DNA of 56,906 nt, taken from contig WTXI01000234.1 in NCBI GenBank assembly GCA_022376515.1, positions 1 through 56,906 of the forward strand. Reading direction: 5' to 3'. Below the pieces are notes generated by a model that was given only the letters and a program-made list of their open reading frames with translations, was not told the DNA's origin and ran no database searches. The position numbers and the translations under genes are program-made. Source of the stretch: Lactifluus volemus. Lineage: Eukaryota > Basidiomycota > Agaricomycetes > Russulales > Russulaceae. Of the stretch, positions 19,537-28,426 are shown piece by piece (positions within the stretch are counted from its first letter, which is position 1; every line of letters starts with the position of its first letter).

Positions 19537-19692
19537 ATTAAATTGCGCAGGGAAAGACAGGTCGCGAGATAGACAGGCGTTATCTGTCGGAGATACAAGG
19601 ATGTAGGGTGTTACTTTCTACTTTAAACGAGCTACCGCCGCCAGCTGGCACTTGGGTACCAGTGGTGGTGGTTGCCGGAAAAGGAAGGTGTG

Positions 19693-19705
19693 CACTGCCC
19701 TGGTC
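19693..19705. repeat. LINE target-site duplication, right
   Basis: CACTGCCCTGGTC is identical to 13095-13107 and lies at the 5' end of the minus-strand LINE. Confidence 0.9.
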
Positions 19706-20285
19706 CGGTCCTGTATCTGTATCCTACCCACGCGTCAGCAGCAGCTCCTCTATCCTGTGCCTCTCCTCTCCCCATCTCCGAGTCCGCATTTGAACTACAG
19801 TAGTCATACCAGACATCAGACCATTCTTCTCAAACACCCTAGCCGGCGCAGCAGGGGCACTTGATGGAACATAATTAGCTGCAGGAGGAGCAGGAGCAGT
19901 GACCAACACTTCGTCCTCAGCACTGCCGCTACTGGTGGTGTTGGTGGTGTGGTGGTGAAGGATGAAGATGACGGTGTGCCCAGCGCACTTCATATAAATG
20001 AGTACTGCGTGCCCACATCCTTGCAGCACGCGGTACAGGTTCATTGAGCGAAGTCCCATGATGTGAGCTGGAGTGTTGCACTGGCAAGATCAGAGTTGGC
20101 GACAGGGTCGCATGACGCACATGCAGGGTACGCGAGCGGGCACATGATGGTACCGGAACGTCCGAGTCGAGGTGTATTTTGACCCGACACTGGCGGCGGA
20201 ACCATCACGGCGCGAACCTGCTAATCTGGCGAGCCGTTGCCAGGGCTCGATGTGGTCAGCTCCGGCTCTGGAGCCCCGCAACATT
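19706..20285 (-). pseudogene. SUN-gene 3' fragment, right of the LINE
   Basis: This continues the copy broken at 13107. It has the TGTATCTGTATCCTACCCAC tip, the CTTCTCAAACACCCTAGCCG block, the His-rich part (about 19930-19965) and GCAGCACGCGGTACAGGTTC (about 20022). It is very close to 26160-26770, so both derive from the same sub-block. Frame broken. Confidence 0.8.
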
Positions 20286-20445
20286 ACTGTAAGTCGTCGA
20301 CTCGTCGTGTGGCATAGATAAACCGCTTATAATATGATTTATTTGATTGGAATAAAATCTGATACTAACCCAACCCAAATCTACGTAAAAAAGTCCATTC
20401 TGGTACATACGGTCCATTCCCAAAACGGGAAGTTATGCAAGCGGA

Positions 20446-20803
20446 CTATAGAACCCTCAAGTTGAATTGACTATTAACGAGGCAAGCGACCATGCAATCG
20501 CAGAAGGCGGGGTCCGTGGTGTTGAATGGGCTGTTCAATGGGGGAGCGGTCAGGCATCCGGGGATGCAATTGTCGGCGGTCTCTTGTGGGAGTGCCCGGC
20601 TAGACAGGATCGAGCTCTGATTGGTGGACAAATACGACGAGAGGGAAGACACGTTGGCCTGGTTGAGCAGGTCAGATTGCTCAAGACTGGGTCCACAACG
20701 ACTCGGAGCGTACCATATGCTTCGGCCCCTTCACCTCTTCAACATTCGACATAGCCGATGCAGCGATGGGAACAAGAAGAGCAGTCAAGAATTTGAACAA
20801 CAT
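20446..20803 (-). CDS. Small secreted protein (SSP family), intact
   Basis: Exon 1 is 20803-20714 (signal peptide MLFKFLTALLVPIAASA). A 55 bp GTACGC...ACCAG intron is 20713-20659. Exon 2 is 20658-20446, giving 100 aa in phase 0. The mature part carries the family core QSSILSSR and the cysteine pattern C-x3-C-x17-FCDCMVAC, five cysteines in all, with Asn-glycosylation sequons. The stop TAG lies at 20448-20446. The conserved upstream block at about 20875-20945 precedes it. An extracellular role is likely. Function is unknown. Confidence 0.7.
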
Positions 20804-20872
20804 TGTCGTCAAGGGTGTCGGAAGGTGATAGGTGTTTGTGAGTGGGTCAACCTCTCGAGTAGTATGTCGCAG

Positions 20873-20960
20873 TGTGAGCTTGAAGGAAAATGCGCGAGCG
20901 ACCTGGCTACGCAAACAAATATCATAAGAGTTAGAACAACGACGGTGGCGACGACGACGA
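20873..20960 (-). promoter_or_regulatory. Conserved SSP upstream block
   Basis: The reverse strand of GCGAGCGACCTGGCTACGCA (about 20896) is followed by an interrupted (ACG)n run. It occupies the same position relative to the ATG as in the 2.5 and 27.7 kb copies. Confidence 0.45.
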
Positions 20961-21240
20961 TAGAAGTTATACACACCTAGGAAACAAAAGGAGTGAATGA
21001 AAAGAGTTGAAAGGGTTGGAAGGTTCGTTGGGATTGAGGCGACTTATAGGTTGAAAGATTACCAGTGAGTTAGTACAATGGCTTGTTCGGTCTTCACCAG
21101 TTGTTGGAGACATCACAAGTGTTGCCCGAGAGGTCTCACCTCGGCCAGTGATTACTGAGTATGTGCTAGCGGCACAGGACCGCATCTTGACACCATCACT
21201 AGCAGCTCAGGGGTTTAATCAACTTTAAATGGCTAGTCGG
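20961..21240. repeat. SSP 5' flank repeat, decayed
   Basis: It shares the GAGTGAATGAAAAGAGTTGA and GTTGAAAGATTACC segments with 25.4, 6.6 and 27.85 kb. Homology fades after about 21210. Confidence 0.5.
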
Positions 21241-21600
21241 CCGTTAGAGATAAATGTAGGGCATTCGTATGGTGACATATATCCTTGGGGTAAGGTAGTT
21301 GGTACGATGTGTGTTATTGATTCCAAGCCGTTTGTTATTACCTTCCCATGTGAGTGGTCTTCAAGTTCCGGTATGCCCCTCTGTTCCTTGCTTCCGCCAT
21401 GCATGTTTCACACACATGCAAACCACAAGGGTAACAAGGTGTGACATTTAGGTGTGACTGCGTTATTGTGACTGAGGCATGGTACGAGCCACTTAGTAAG
21501 GACTTAACATTGCACACGTTAGACTCTTTTTTTCATTCCTACCAAGTGACAGGGTGTATCCTGATTTCACCCACAACAGCCACAATAAATTGGTTGTTCA
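21241..21600. other. No gene recognised
   Basis: This is unique-looking sequence between two oppositely oriented block copies. Short open frames show no motif. Confidence 0.4.
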
Positions 21601-21619
21601 TCTCCCATCAGCACTTGTA

Positions 21620-22080
21620 CCTCACGTGCAAGCTCGAGCTCGAGCGTGGGAGCCAGAAACTGTACCGGCTATCGCACTCGTAGTCCCGACCTCCCATCTT
21701 GTGCAATGCTCGAGCTCGCATCATGGGACTTCTCTCAATGGGCCTGTATCGCGCTCTGCAAGGAGGTGCTCATTTACATGAAGTGTGCCGACCACCGCGG
21801 CACCGGCAGCGCTGAGGACGTGTTCGCCACTGCTCCTGCTCCTCCAGTAGCTAATTATGATCCATCGAGCGCCCCTGCTGCGCCAGCTAGGGTGTTTAAG
21901 AAGGACTCTGTGAGTGACGATGGCTTGATATCTGGTATCAGAAGGATGACTGTAGTTCGAATGCGGACTCGGAGATGCACAGGTGTTGAAAATGGAGGGG
22001 CTGCTGACGCGTGGGTGGATATAGATACAGAACCAGCCAGGGGCTGTGATGGTGGGGTGTTCTATGTGGACGCGGATTGA
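21620..22080 (+). pseudogene. SUN-gene 3' fragment, inverted
   Basis: The plus strand carries the SUN C-terminal region from ACGTGCAAGCTCGAGC (about 21624) to the terminal stop (TGA at 22078-22080). A readable 144-codon frame (21646-22080) ends in the VDAD motif of the intact gene, but the upstream parts are missing. It is opposite in orientation to the copy at 19.7-20.3 kb. Confidence 0.8.
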
Positions 22081-22084
22081 GTCG

Positions 22085-22500
22085 CGTGCGCATCTCTGAG
22101 GTGGTTCTTCTCACTCACCCCTCCGGTAGTTTTTTTCTAACACTATTTTCTACTCCGGATCCCCGTTCCCAACGTCTATGGGAGAGTGTATCACCAAAAG
22201 TAAGTTGATCTAAATCACGGCATTACTGTATACCGTATATCATATCATCATGATGGAGATGATTACCCATCGTTGTTTCTCGGCTATCGTTCACACCTCC
22301 GTGCGACCTTGTACGGTACGCTCAGTCCAGTCATAGGTAGGTGCTTTTGAATTTCGATTATCAGAGTTGGTGTCAAGGTGCTGTCACCGACAAGACCGAA
22401 GAGTCACTGGCGCAGACAATGCCAGTTCACTAACTTACTGGTAGTCTTACAACATAAAAGTCGCCTCGATTCCAACGACTCATAGTTCTCATCTCCTAAC
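22085..22500. repeat. SSP-SUN spacer repeat, inverted copy
   Basis: This is the reverse complement of the spacer. ATCACCAAAAGTAAGTTGAT occurs at about 22190, the GTACGGTACGCTCAGTCCAG segment at about 22312, and GGTGCTGTCACCGACAAGAC at about 22377, which mirrors 27.97 kb. Confidence 0.65.
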
Positions 22501-22544
22501 CCTTTCAAGTCATTCATTCACTTCCTTCTTTTTCCTCGGTGTGT

Positions 22545-22650
22545 ATGCTTCTATCGTTGTCATCGTTCTAACTCTAATAATATTTCTAGTATCTGCCTGC
22601 GTAGCCAGGTCCCTCGCACATTTTCCTTCAAGTATACACGGTGACACACC
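22545..22650 (+). promoter_or_regulatory. Conserved SSP upstream block
   Basis: The GTGTGTATGC...GTTCTAACTC...GTAGCCAGGTCCCTCGCACA order matches the reverse strands upstream of the minus-oriented SSP genes and the plus copy at 52.7 kb. The GTGTGTATGC to TAGCCAG span could be a 5'-UTR intron. Confidence 0.45.
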
Positions 22651-22709
22651 TGACAGGCTACTAGTAGTCCCCCCCAAACATCTATCACCTTACTACGCCC
22701 TTCACTACG

Positions 22710-23145
22710 ATGTTATTCTTCAAATTCTTGACTGCTCTTCTTGTTCCCCTCGCTGCATCGACTGTGGCAATGGCTGAAGAGGTGAACGGGCCGAAACAAA
22801 AGGTATGCTCGTTGTGGGCCCAGTCTTGGGCAATCTGACCTGCTCAACCAGGCCAACATCACCGCCGTTTCCCAAGACGTGTCTCGCAACTGCTCAGGGA
22901 TTGTGTCGGATTTGTCCGCCCCCCAACCGAGTTCGATCCTGTCTAGCCGTCAAATAAACCCTCAAGACCCACAAGGCCCGCCCCTGCCCACCGCCTTCCC
23001 TCTCATTTGCCAAAGCCAAACTACAAACTTCTGCATTTGCCTGAGTGCTCATATCAATATTACTCGCTTCTTGCCCCAAAATTCTACGGCCTCAGAATTT
23101 ATGGCCCCACCTCCTGTTGTGCCCATAGATCAGATAACTAATTAA
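22710..23145 (+). CDS. Small secreted protein (SSP family), intact
   Basis: Exon 1 is 22710-22802 (MLFFKFLTALLVPLAAST signal peptide). A 49 bp GTATGC...CAACCAG intron is 22803-22851. Exon 2 is 22852-23145, giving 128 aa in phase 0. Exon 2 begins ANITAVSQD, has the core PSSILSSR and ends with C-x6-FCICL plus several N-glycosylation sequons, with four cysteines in the mature part. It is the only SSP copy in the 20-28 kb cluster on the plus strand, which fits the inverted block copy just upstream. Confidence 0.7.
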
Positions 23146-23374
23146 TCTAGATCTAGGTGGTATAGAGAGAATATCAGAAAGTGATTTCATGCACGTGATG
23201 GACAATATACTCATGCCTTAGAAGTATCAAGCAATATTTCAGAATTTATTTGTATTGGTAAGGGATTACGACCATAAATTTGGATCACCACCACACCCAC
23301 ACAACATGCTTCTGCGATCCAAACCTCAATTTGCAACCCTGAAACCGCAATCGTTCCTCGAAAATTGACCTGCC

Positions 23375-23768
23375 ATGGTGGGCGTATTCTCCACAGTTGG
23401 CGCTCTGCTGCTCCTCGCCGTCATGTCCTTCTGCATGCTCGCGATACGCAGGCGCAGGCGCAAGCGCCTCGAGATGGAAACGATAGACTTTACGCCCAGC
23501 GCGCGGTGCAACTCCTCGCCACTGCCGACACCGGTAAGGACGAGGAGAAAGGGAGCGTGGGTGGGCATACGCGGAAGAGCGACACATCGTTCCTTTTGCA
23601 AGGCAGCGTTGGCGCAGGGGGCGCGCGCTTGCTTCTAGTCCACCGAACGAGATGCAGATGGTGCAGCAGCAGCCAGTGATGTCGAATTTCGCGGGCATGG
23701 GCGCAGGCGCGGGGTACTATGATGACAGGGAGAGGGCTCCGCGCGTTTCCGGGAAAGAAGAACCGTGA
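23375..23768 (+). CDS. Hypothetical single-pass membrane protein, possibly 5'-truncated
   Basis: From ATG 23375 the frame gives a hydrophobic segment (VGALLLLAVMSFCMLAI) followed by a basic stop-transfer run (RRRRRKR). A second open segment (about 23639-23768) reads PPNEMQMVQQQPVMSNF, then GYYDDRERAPRVSGKEEP before TGA. It must be joined by an intron. GTGCAA (about 23503) to TCTAG (about 23637) keeps phase, whereas GTAAGG at 23535 does not. The layout resembles the membrane end of fungal wall-sensor-like proteins whose ectodomain lies upstream, which I cannot find here. Confidence 0.4.
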
Positions 23769-23769
23769 A

Positions 23770-24365
23770 TTGGGGGAAAAAAATGGTAAAAACGCGCTTC
23801 AGCGATGACCGACACGAGGGCGATTTTACGGGGACGGGCCGGGCCGGTTGAAGACCATCCTTGGATGCCATAGCGTGCTGGTGCATTAAAGTTGCTGAAT
23901 TGTGAGAGGAGATGGTTTGAGTCTGTGGAGTGGGACTTGATGTGAGAAATGTAGTGCGACGGACCTGACTACACGCGGATCCGGTAAGACCTGCGATCGC
24001 AATGCCGACGTGGTCGTCGATGCAGAGCATCTTTTGCGGTTACGAGGCGAGCTCCCCGCTTGAGCGCTGGACAATGTACGTGTGAGTCGAAGAAATGAGA
24101 CGAAGCGCCGCTGCTGCTACGAGCATGACACAGCACGCCCTTTGAGAGCAAGGAGATTACGACTGTATGCGCATAGACGTCTAAATGGTGTTGTTTCCGG
24201 GAAGATCAAATTCTGCAGACAGAAGTCAGGGTGTTTCAAAAACGCAGAGAGTGTAGAAGCCTGGCCAAACCTGGTGTGAGGTTGCGTGTCTCCCTCGTTC
24301 ATCCTCGAATAGTAATACTGGATGGCAGACCGAGTTGAAGCCAGCTTTTGAGGGAAGGAAGCTGT
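23770..24365. other. No gene recognised
   Basis: There is no long or spliced frame with a motif. The SSP-SUN spacer repeat begins near 24370. Confidence 0.4.
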
Positions 24366-24640
24366 CCCATGTATGCCCTGATTTAGATCAACTCTTGGCG
24401 ATTACGCTCTCTCGAAGGTGAATTGTATTATTTTACCATGCATCATAACATTGAAAAAAAAAATCATAAACAAAAAAAAAGAGAGGATATAAAACAAAAT
24501 GTGTCTCAAGGCCAAAAAGACAGAAAAAAAAACAATTATATCCACATGGATGTTGGGGACGGGAGAGTAGAAAAGATGTGTTGGAAAAAAAAAAACTACT
24601 GGAGGGGCGAGTGGGGGAGAAGGAAGAACCACCCCTCGGA
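24366..24640. repeat. SSP-SUN spacer repeat, copy 5
   Basis: It runs from GATTTAGATCAACTCTTGGC (about 24371) through TTGTATTATTTTACCATGCA (about 24424) and an A-rich stretch to the SUN 3' end. Confidence 0.65.
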
Positions 24641-25112
24641 TGCGCCACGCGTCTCAATCTGCGTCGACCTCGAACAGCCGCCCATCATAATCGCCCCCGT
24701 CCGGTTCTGTATCCGTATCCACCCACGCGTCAGCAGCAGAACCTCCATTTTCGTCATCCTGTGCCTCTCCCCATATCCGAGTCCGCATTCGAACTACAGT
24801 AGTCCTTCCGACACCAGACATCAAACCATCGTCACTCACAGAGCCCTTCTCAAACACCCCAGCTGGCGCAGAAGGGGCGCTCAATGGAACATAATTAGCT
24901 ACGTGAGGAGCCGGAGCAGTGGCAAACACATCATCCTCAGTGCCACCGTCGCAGTGATGGTAGTGGTGGTAATGGTGAAGATTGTTGTGCGCTAGGCGCA
25001 TTTTGTGCAGGTGTGAGCTCAAACGCTGCACTGGAAATACGGGAGTCGGCGATGGGGGCGCATGACTTGCGTGCGTGGTACGCAAACATGGCCCTGAGAG
25101 GATGAGAGGCAC
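24640..25112 (-). pseudogene. SUN-gene C-terminal fragment with an open frame
   Basis: The minus-strand frame 25112-24654 (152 codons) ends in the same DGRLFEVDAD C-terminus as the intact SUN gene and keeps DDGLMSGVGRTTVVRMRT. It lacks the SUN domain, coiled coil and membrane segment. It fuses at about 25085 to an SSP remnant, so any product would be a chimera. Probably non-functional. Confidence 0.7.
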
Positions 25113-25117
25113 GCCCT

Positions 25118-25293
25118 GGGCAACGGTGGTGATGAGGGCTCAGTCGAGCAGGACAGATTGCTCAAGGCTGGATCCGCAACGAGCGTACATTAGTGCTGTT
25201 TGTCGATTGATTCAGCCCGTTTGTCTCGCCATTAATTCGCACAGCCGATGCAGCGAGGGGAAAAAGAAGAGCTGTCAAGAATTTGAATATTGT
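25118..25293 (-). pseudogene. SSP-family remnant lacking a start codon
   Basis: The signal-peptide exon is recognisable (FKFLTALLFPLAASAVR), but the ATG equivalent reads ATA. The intron (GTACGC...GACTGAG) has a changed acceptor. Exon 2 is cut off within about 40 bp, at the junction with the SUN fragment. Confidence 0.7.
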
Positions 25294-25319
25294 AGTCAAG
25301 GGCGTAGTAAGGTGATAGA

Positions 25320-26060
25320 TGTTTGGAGGAGGACCAGCCTGTCAGGTGTCACCGTGTGTGTCTGAAGGAAAATGTGCAAGAGACCTGGCGGCTTCGCAAA
25401 TAGATTAAGTGAATGAAGAAACTTGAAAGGGTTGGAAGATGAGGGGGGCCATTTGAATCGAGGTGGCTTTAATGTTGAAACATTAGCAGTAATTACTAGT
25501 AGTGCACTGGCATGTCCGGTCTTATGGGAGACGTCCTCAGTAGATCACAGGAGCTTCCAGAGGCATCCAAGGAGACGCCTCTCCTCTGCTGAGTCTGCGC
25601 ATTTGATTATCATGTATGCGTTAGCGGAGGACGGCACCTTGACATCACCAGCTCATCTCTCAGGCCTCAGGCGCGGAGGGTCGAAATTCGAAACCAGTTA
25701 CCTGTGACTGGATTGGGCGTACTGTATCCAGTCATTCGTCAGTCCACATGTTCGTCAATCCCATCACTGGCAATTGACTTTTGTCACCTGATAAATTGAA
25801 ATGGAATTGACAAATATGTGCCAGTGGCTGACGATGCCAGTGGTGAGCCATAATAGAGAAACGTTATCATCGATGCGACGATGCATCGTCATCTCCATGT
25901 GGTATAATGTCGTGATTTAGATCAACTTTTGGTGATATGCTCTCTCGAAGGTGGACAAACTACAAAACGGGATTGTATTATTTTACCATGCAAAACATTT
26001 AAAAAGCCCGAAAAAAAGGTTTTAAACAATGTGTCTCAAGGCCAGAAGGACTAAAAACTG
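25320..26060. repeat. SSP upstream and spacer repeat, copy 6
   Basis: It contains the decayed upstream block (GTGCAAGAGACCTGGCGGCT, about 25372), the segment shared with 11.57-12.05 kb, and the uninterrupted TTATTTTACCATGCAAAACA site (about 25978). That site is the empty locus for the LTR-like insertion at 12058. Confidence 0.75.
25737..25843. repeat. 107 bp segment identical to 11754-11860
   Basis: This is the core of the small MITE-like insert, with CACTGGCA and TGCCAGTG motifs in inverted orientation. There are no differences between the two copies over 107 bp. Confidence 0.85.
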
Positions 26061-26104
26061 CCGGGGGTAGAGTGAGGGAGAAGAAGCATTTCAGCTTGAC
26101 TCGG

Positions 26105-26770
26105 ATGTGCACCGTGTACGCAACTCAATCCGCGTCGATCCGGAACAGCCGATCGTCACTACCCCGGTCCGGTCCTGTATCTGTATCCTACCCACGCGTC
26201 AGCAGCAGCTCCTCCATCCTGTGCCTCTCCCCATCTCCGAGTCCGCATTTGAACTACAGTAGTCAAACCAGACATCGACCACTCTTCTCAAACACCCTAG
26301 CTGGCGCAGCAGGGGCACTCAATGGAATATAATTAGCTACAGGAGGAGCAGGAGCAGTGACCAACACTTCGTCCTCAGCACTGCCGCTGCCGGTGGTGTT
26401 GGTCGTGTGGTGGCGAAGATGAAGATGGTAGCGCGCCCGGCGCACGTCATGTAAATGAGTACTCCCTGCCCACCTCCTTGCAGCACGTGGTACAGGTCCA
26501 TTGAGCAGAGTCCCATGATGTGAGCTGGAGCGTTGCAGTGGCAAGATCAGAGTTGGCAACAGGGTCGCATGACGCGCATGCAGCGCGAGTGGGCACACGA
26601 TGATGGTACGAGTAATCACGATACTGTATTGTACCGGAACGTCCGAGTCGAGGTGTAGCTTGACCCGACACTGGTGGAACCATCACGAGGCTCGGGTAAT
26701 CTGGCGAGCCGTTGCCAGGGCTCGATGTAGTCAGCTCCGGCTATCTCCGGCTCTTCGAGCCCCGCAACAC
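26105..26770 (-). pseudogene. SUN-gene 3' fragment
   Basis: It is colinear and nearly identical with the copy split by the LINE (13015-13107 plus 19706-20285). It has the CGATCCGGAACAGCCGATCG tip, the CTTCTCAAACACCCTAGCTG block, the variable His-rich part at about 26400-26430 and GCAGCACGTGGTACAGGTCC. Frames are broken. The SSP 3' flank begins near 26775. Confidence 0.8.
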
Positions 26771-27097
26771 TACTGTAAGTCGTCGTGTGGTGTAGATAAA
26801 CCGCTTATAATATGTAGGTTTATTTGATTTGGAATAAAAACTTCTTGAGTTTTAACCCAACTAGAAATGATGACTTCGTCATCGGGAACCGTACTTGCCT
26901 GGTTGATGATGATCTGGCCGGCAGAGCTCCAAAACAGGAAAGCACGTGACCTTTTGATCGTTCCTGCAAGGCACACTTGAAAAGAATTTAGCACCCCATA
27001 AATACCTTGCAAGCAAGGTACTGTAATTGCAAGCAAGGTAAGGTAAAATAGCCCATTCTGGTACATACAGTCGATAACGGGAAGTTAGGCAAGCGGA

Positions 27098-27642
27098 CTA
27101 AAAAAAGCTCGGGCTGGTGACGTTAGTAAGAAGGAGGCAACTGACCATGCAAGCGCACAAGCTGGGACTCGCGATGGAGAAATTGGATTGGGGAAAACAG
27201 GTGTTGCTGCAACCGACGCCCTTTCCTCCTGTGTCCAAACTGGTGTCCCGGCTAGACAGGATCGAGCTCTGTTGGGTGGGCAAACCCGACACATTCCACG
27301 GTCGGGAAGACACGTCCCGTCTCGAATTGCCACTGCCAGTCGCATTAGCGGGAGGGCCAGTACTATTGAAAAAGGCGGTCATGCATCTGCAGAAGTCGTT
27401 GTGATTGGTGGTAGAGTCTAGGCAAGTGACAGGGAAGTCGTTGATAGGTCCGTGGAATTGTACAATATCACGCATAGGCAGGATCTGTTGGGGGGGCGGA
27501 CAAATCCGACACATCAGATTGCTCAAGACTGGATCCACAACGAGCGTACCTTATGATTCAGCCTGTTAGTCTCATCGGCAATCGGCACAGCTGATGCAGC
27601 GAGGGGAACAAGAAGAGCAGTCAAGATTTTGAAGAACAACAT
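27098..27642 (-). CDS. Small secreted protein (SSP family), two-domain member, intact
   Basis: Exon 1 is 27642-27550 (MLFFKILTALLVPLAASA). A 65 bp GTACGC...CAACAG intron is 27549-27485. Exon 2 is 27484-27098, giving 159 aa in phase 0. The mature part has two cysteine modules: an N-terminal one (TC-x11-FCRCM) not seen in other copies, and a second one after the core QQSSILSSR, with pattern C-x3-C-x14-LCACMVSC. It lies directly downstream of the intact SUN gene on the same strand, which appears to be the parental arrangement for the dispersed blocks. Confidence 0.72.
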
Positions 27643-27715
27643 CGTGGTCTACTAGGGCGTAGTAAAGTGATAGATCTTTGGGGGTGGACCAGCCGGTCGG
27701 ACGTGTCGCCGTGTA

Positions 27716-27835
27716 TTCTTGAAGGAAAATGTGCGAGCGACCTGGCTACGCAAACAGATACAGTACTAGAAATATCATAGGAATTAGAACGACACTTCAA
27801 CGGTGGCGATGACGACGATAGAGGGCATACACACC
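27716..27835 (-). promoter_or_regulatory. Conserved SSP upstream block
   Basis: It holds the reverse strand of GCGAGCGACCTGGCTACGCA (about 27735), the ACTAGAAATATCATAGGA segment and an interrupted (ACG)n, as in the 2.5 and 20.9 kb copies. Confidence 0.45.
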
Positions 27836-28420
27836 GAGGAAACAGAAGGAAGTGAATGAAAAAAAACTCGAAAGGGTTGGAAGATCAGTCATAGGCGACT
27901 TTTATGTTGCAAGACTACCAGTAACTTAGCGCACTGGCATTGCCTGTGTCAGTCACTGTGACTCTTCGGTCTTATCGGTGACAGCACCTTGACACCGGCT
28001 CAGGCGGTCAATGATAGTCGAAATTCAAAAGCATCTAGTACCTATGACTGGACTGAGCGTACCGTACAAGGTCGCATAGAAATGTGAATGATAGCCGAGA
28101 AACAATTATCATCATCGATGGATAATCACCTCCATCATGATGATATGGTATACGGTAATGTCGTGATTTAGATCAACTTTTGGTGATACGCTCTCGAAGA
28201 TGATCAGCTGGCAAACGTTTACTGTATAATTTGACCATGCGGAACATTGAAGAGATCAAAAACAAAGAAGGGTATGAACAACTTGTCAGGACAACAATAT
28301 TATATTCAATTTGTGAACCCAAGATTCCCCTATAGATGTTGGGAACGGGGAGTAGAAAATAGTGTTAGAACAAAACTACTGGAGGGGAGAGTGAGGGAGA
28401 AGAACCACCCTGATGCGCCA
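27836..28420. repeat. SSP-SUN spacer, copy next to the intact genes
   Basis: This spacer separates the intact SSP from the intact SUN gene and is the likely source sequence for the other spacer copies. It keeps GATTTAGATCAACTTTTGGT (about 28166) and AATTTGACCATGCGGAACAT (about 28230). Confidence 0.65.
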
Positions 28421-28426
28421 CGCGAC

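Larger units (their letters stand above)
13108..19692 (-). mobile_element. Full-length Tad-like LINE (non-LTR retrotransposon)
   Basis: The 6585 bp element lies on the minus strand, with a 19-base poly-A tail (T19 at 13108-13126 on the plus strand), ORF1, ORF2 and a 156 bp 5' leader (19692-19537). A perfect 13 bp target duplication flanks it. Removing element plus one duplication restores a continuous SUN-fragment sequence that matches 26105-26260. Domain order (zinc-knuckle Gag, AP endonuclease, RT, RNase H-like region, C-terminal CCHC) fits the Tad/I group of fungi. It is visibly more GC-rich than its flanks. Only one stop codon breaks it, so it is young. Confidence 0.93.

Noticed and set aside
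26865..27048. Possible insertion in the SSP 3' flank with palindromic TACCTTGC/GCAAGGTA and GATGA/TCATC stems
   Set aside because: Boundaries and a target duplication could not be fixed by comparison with the 20.37 kb flank. It may be a replacement rather than an insertion.
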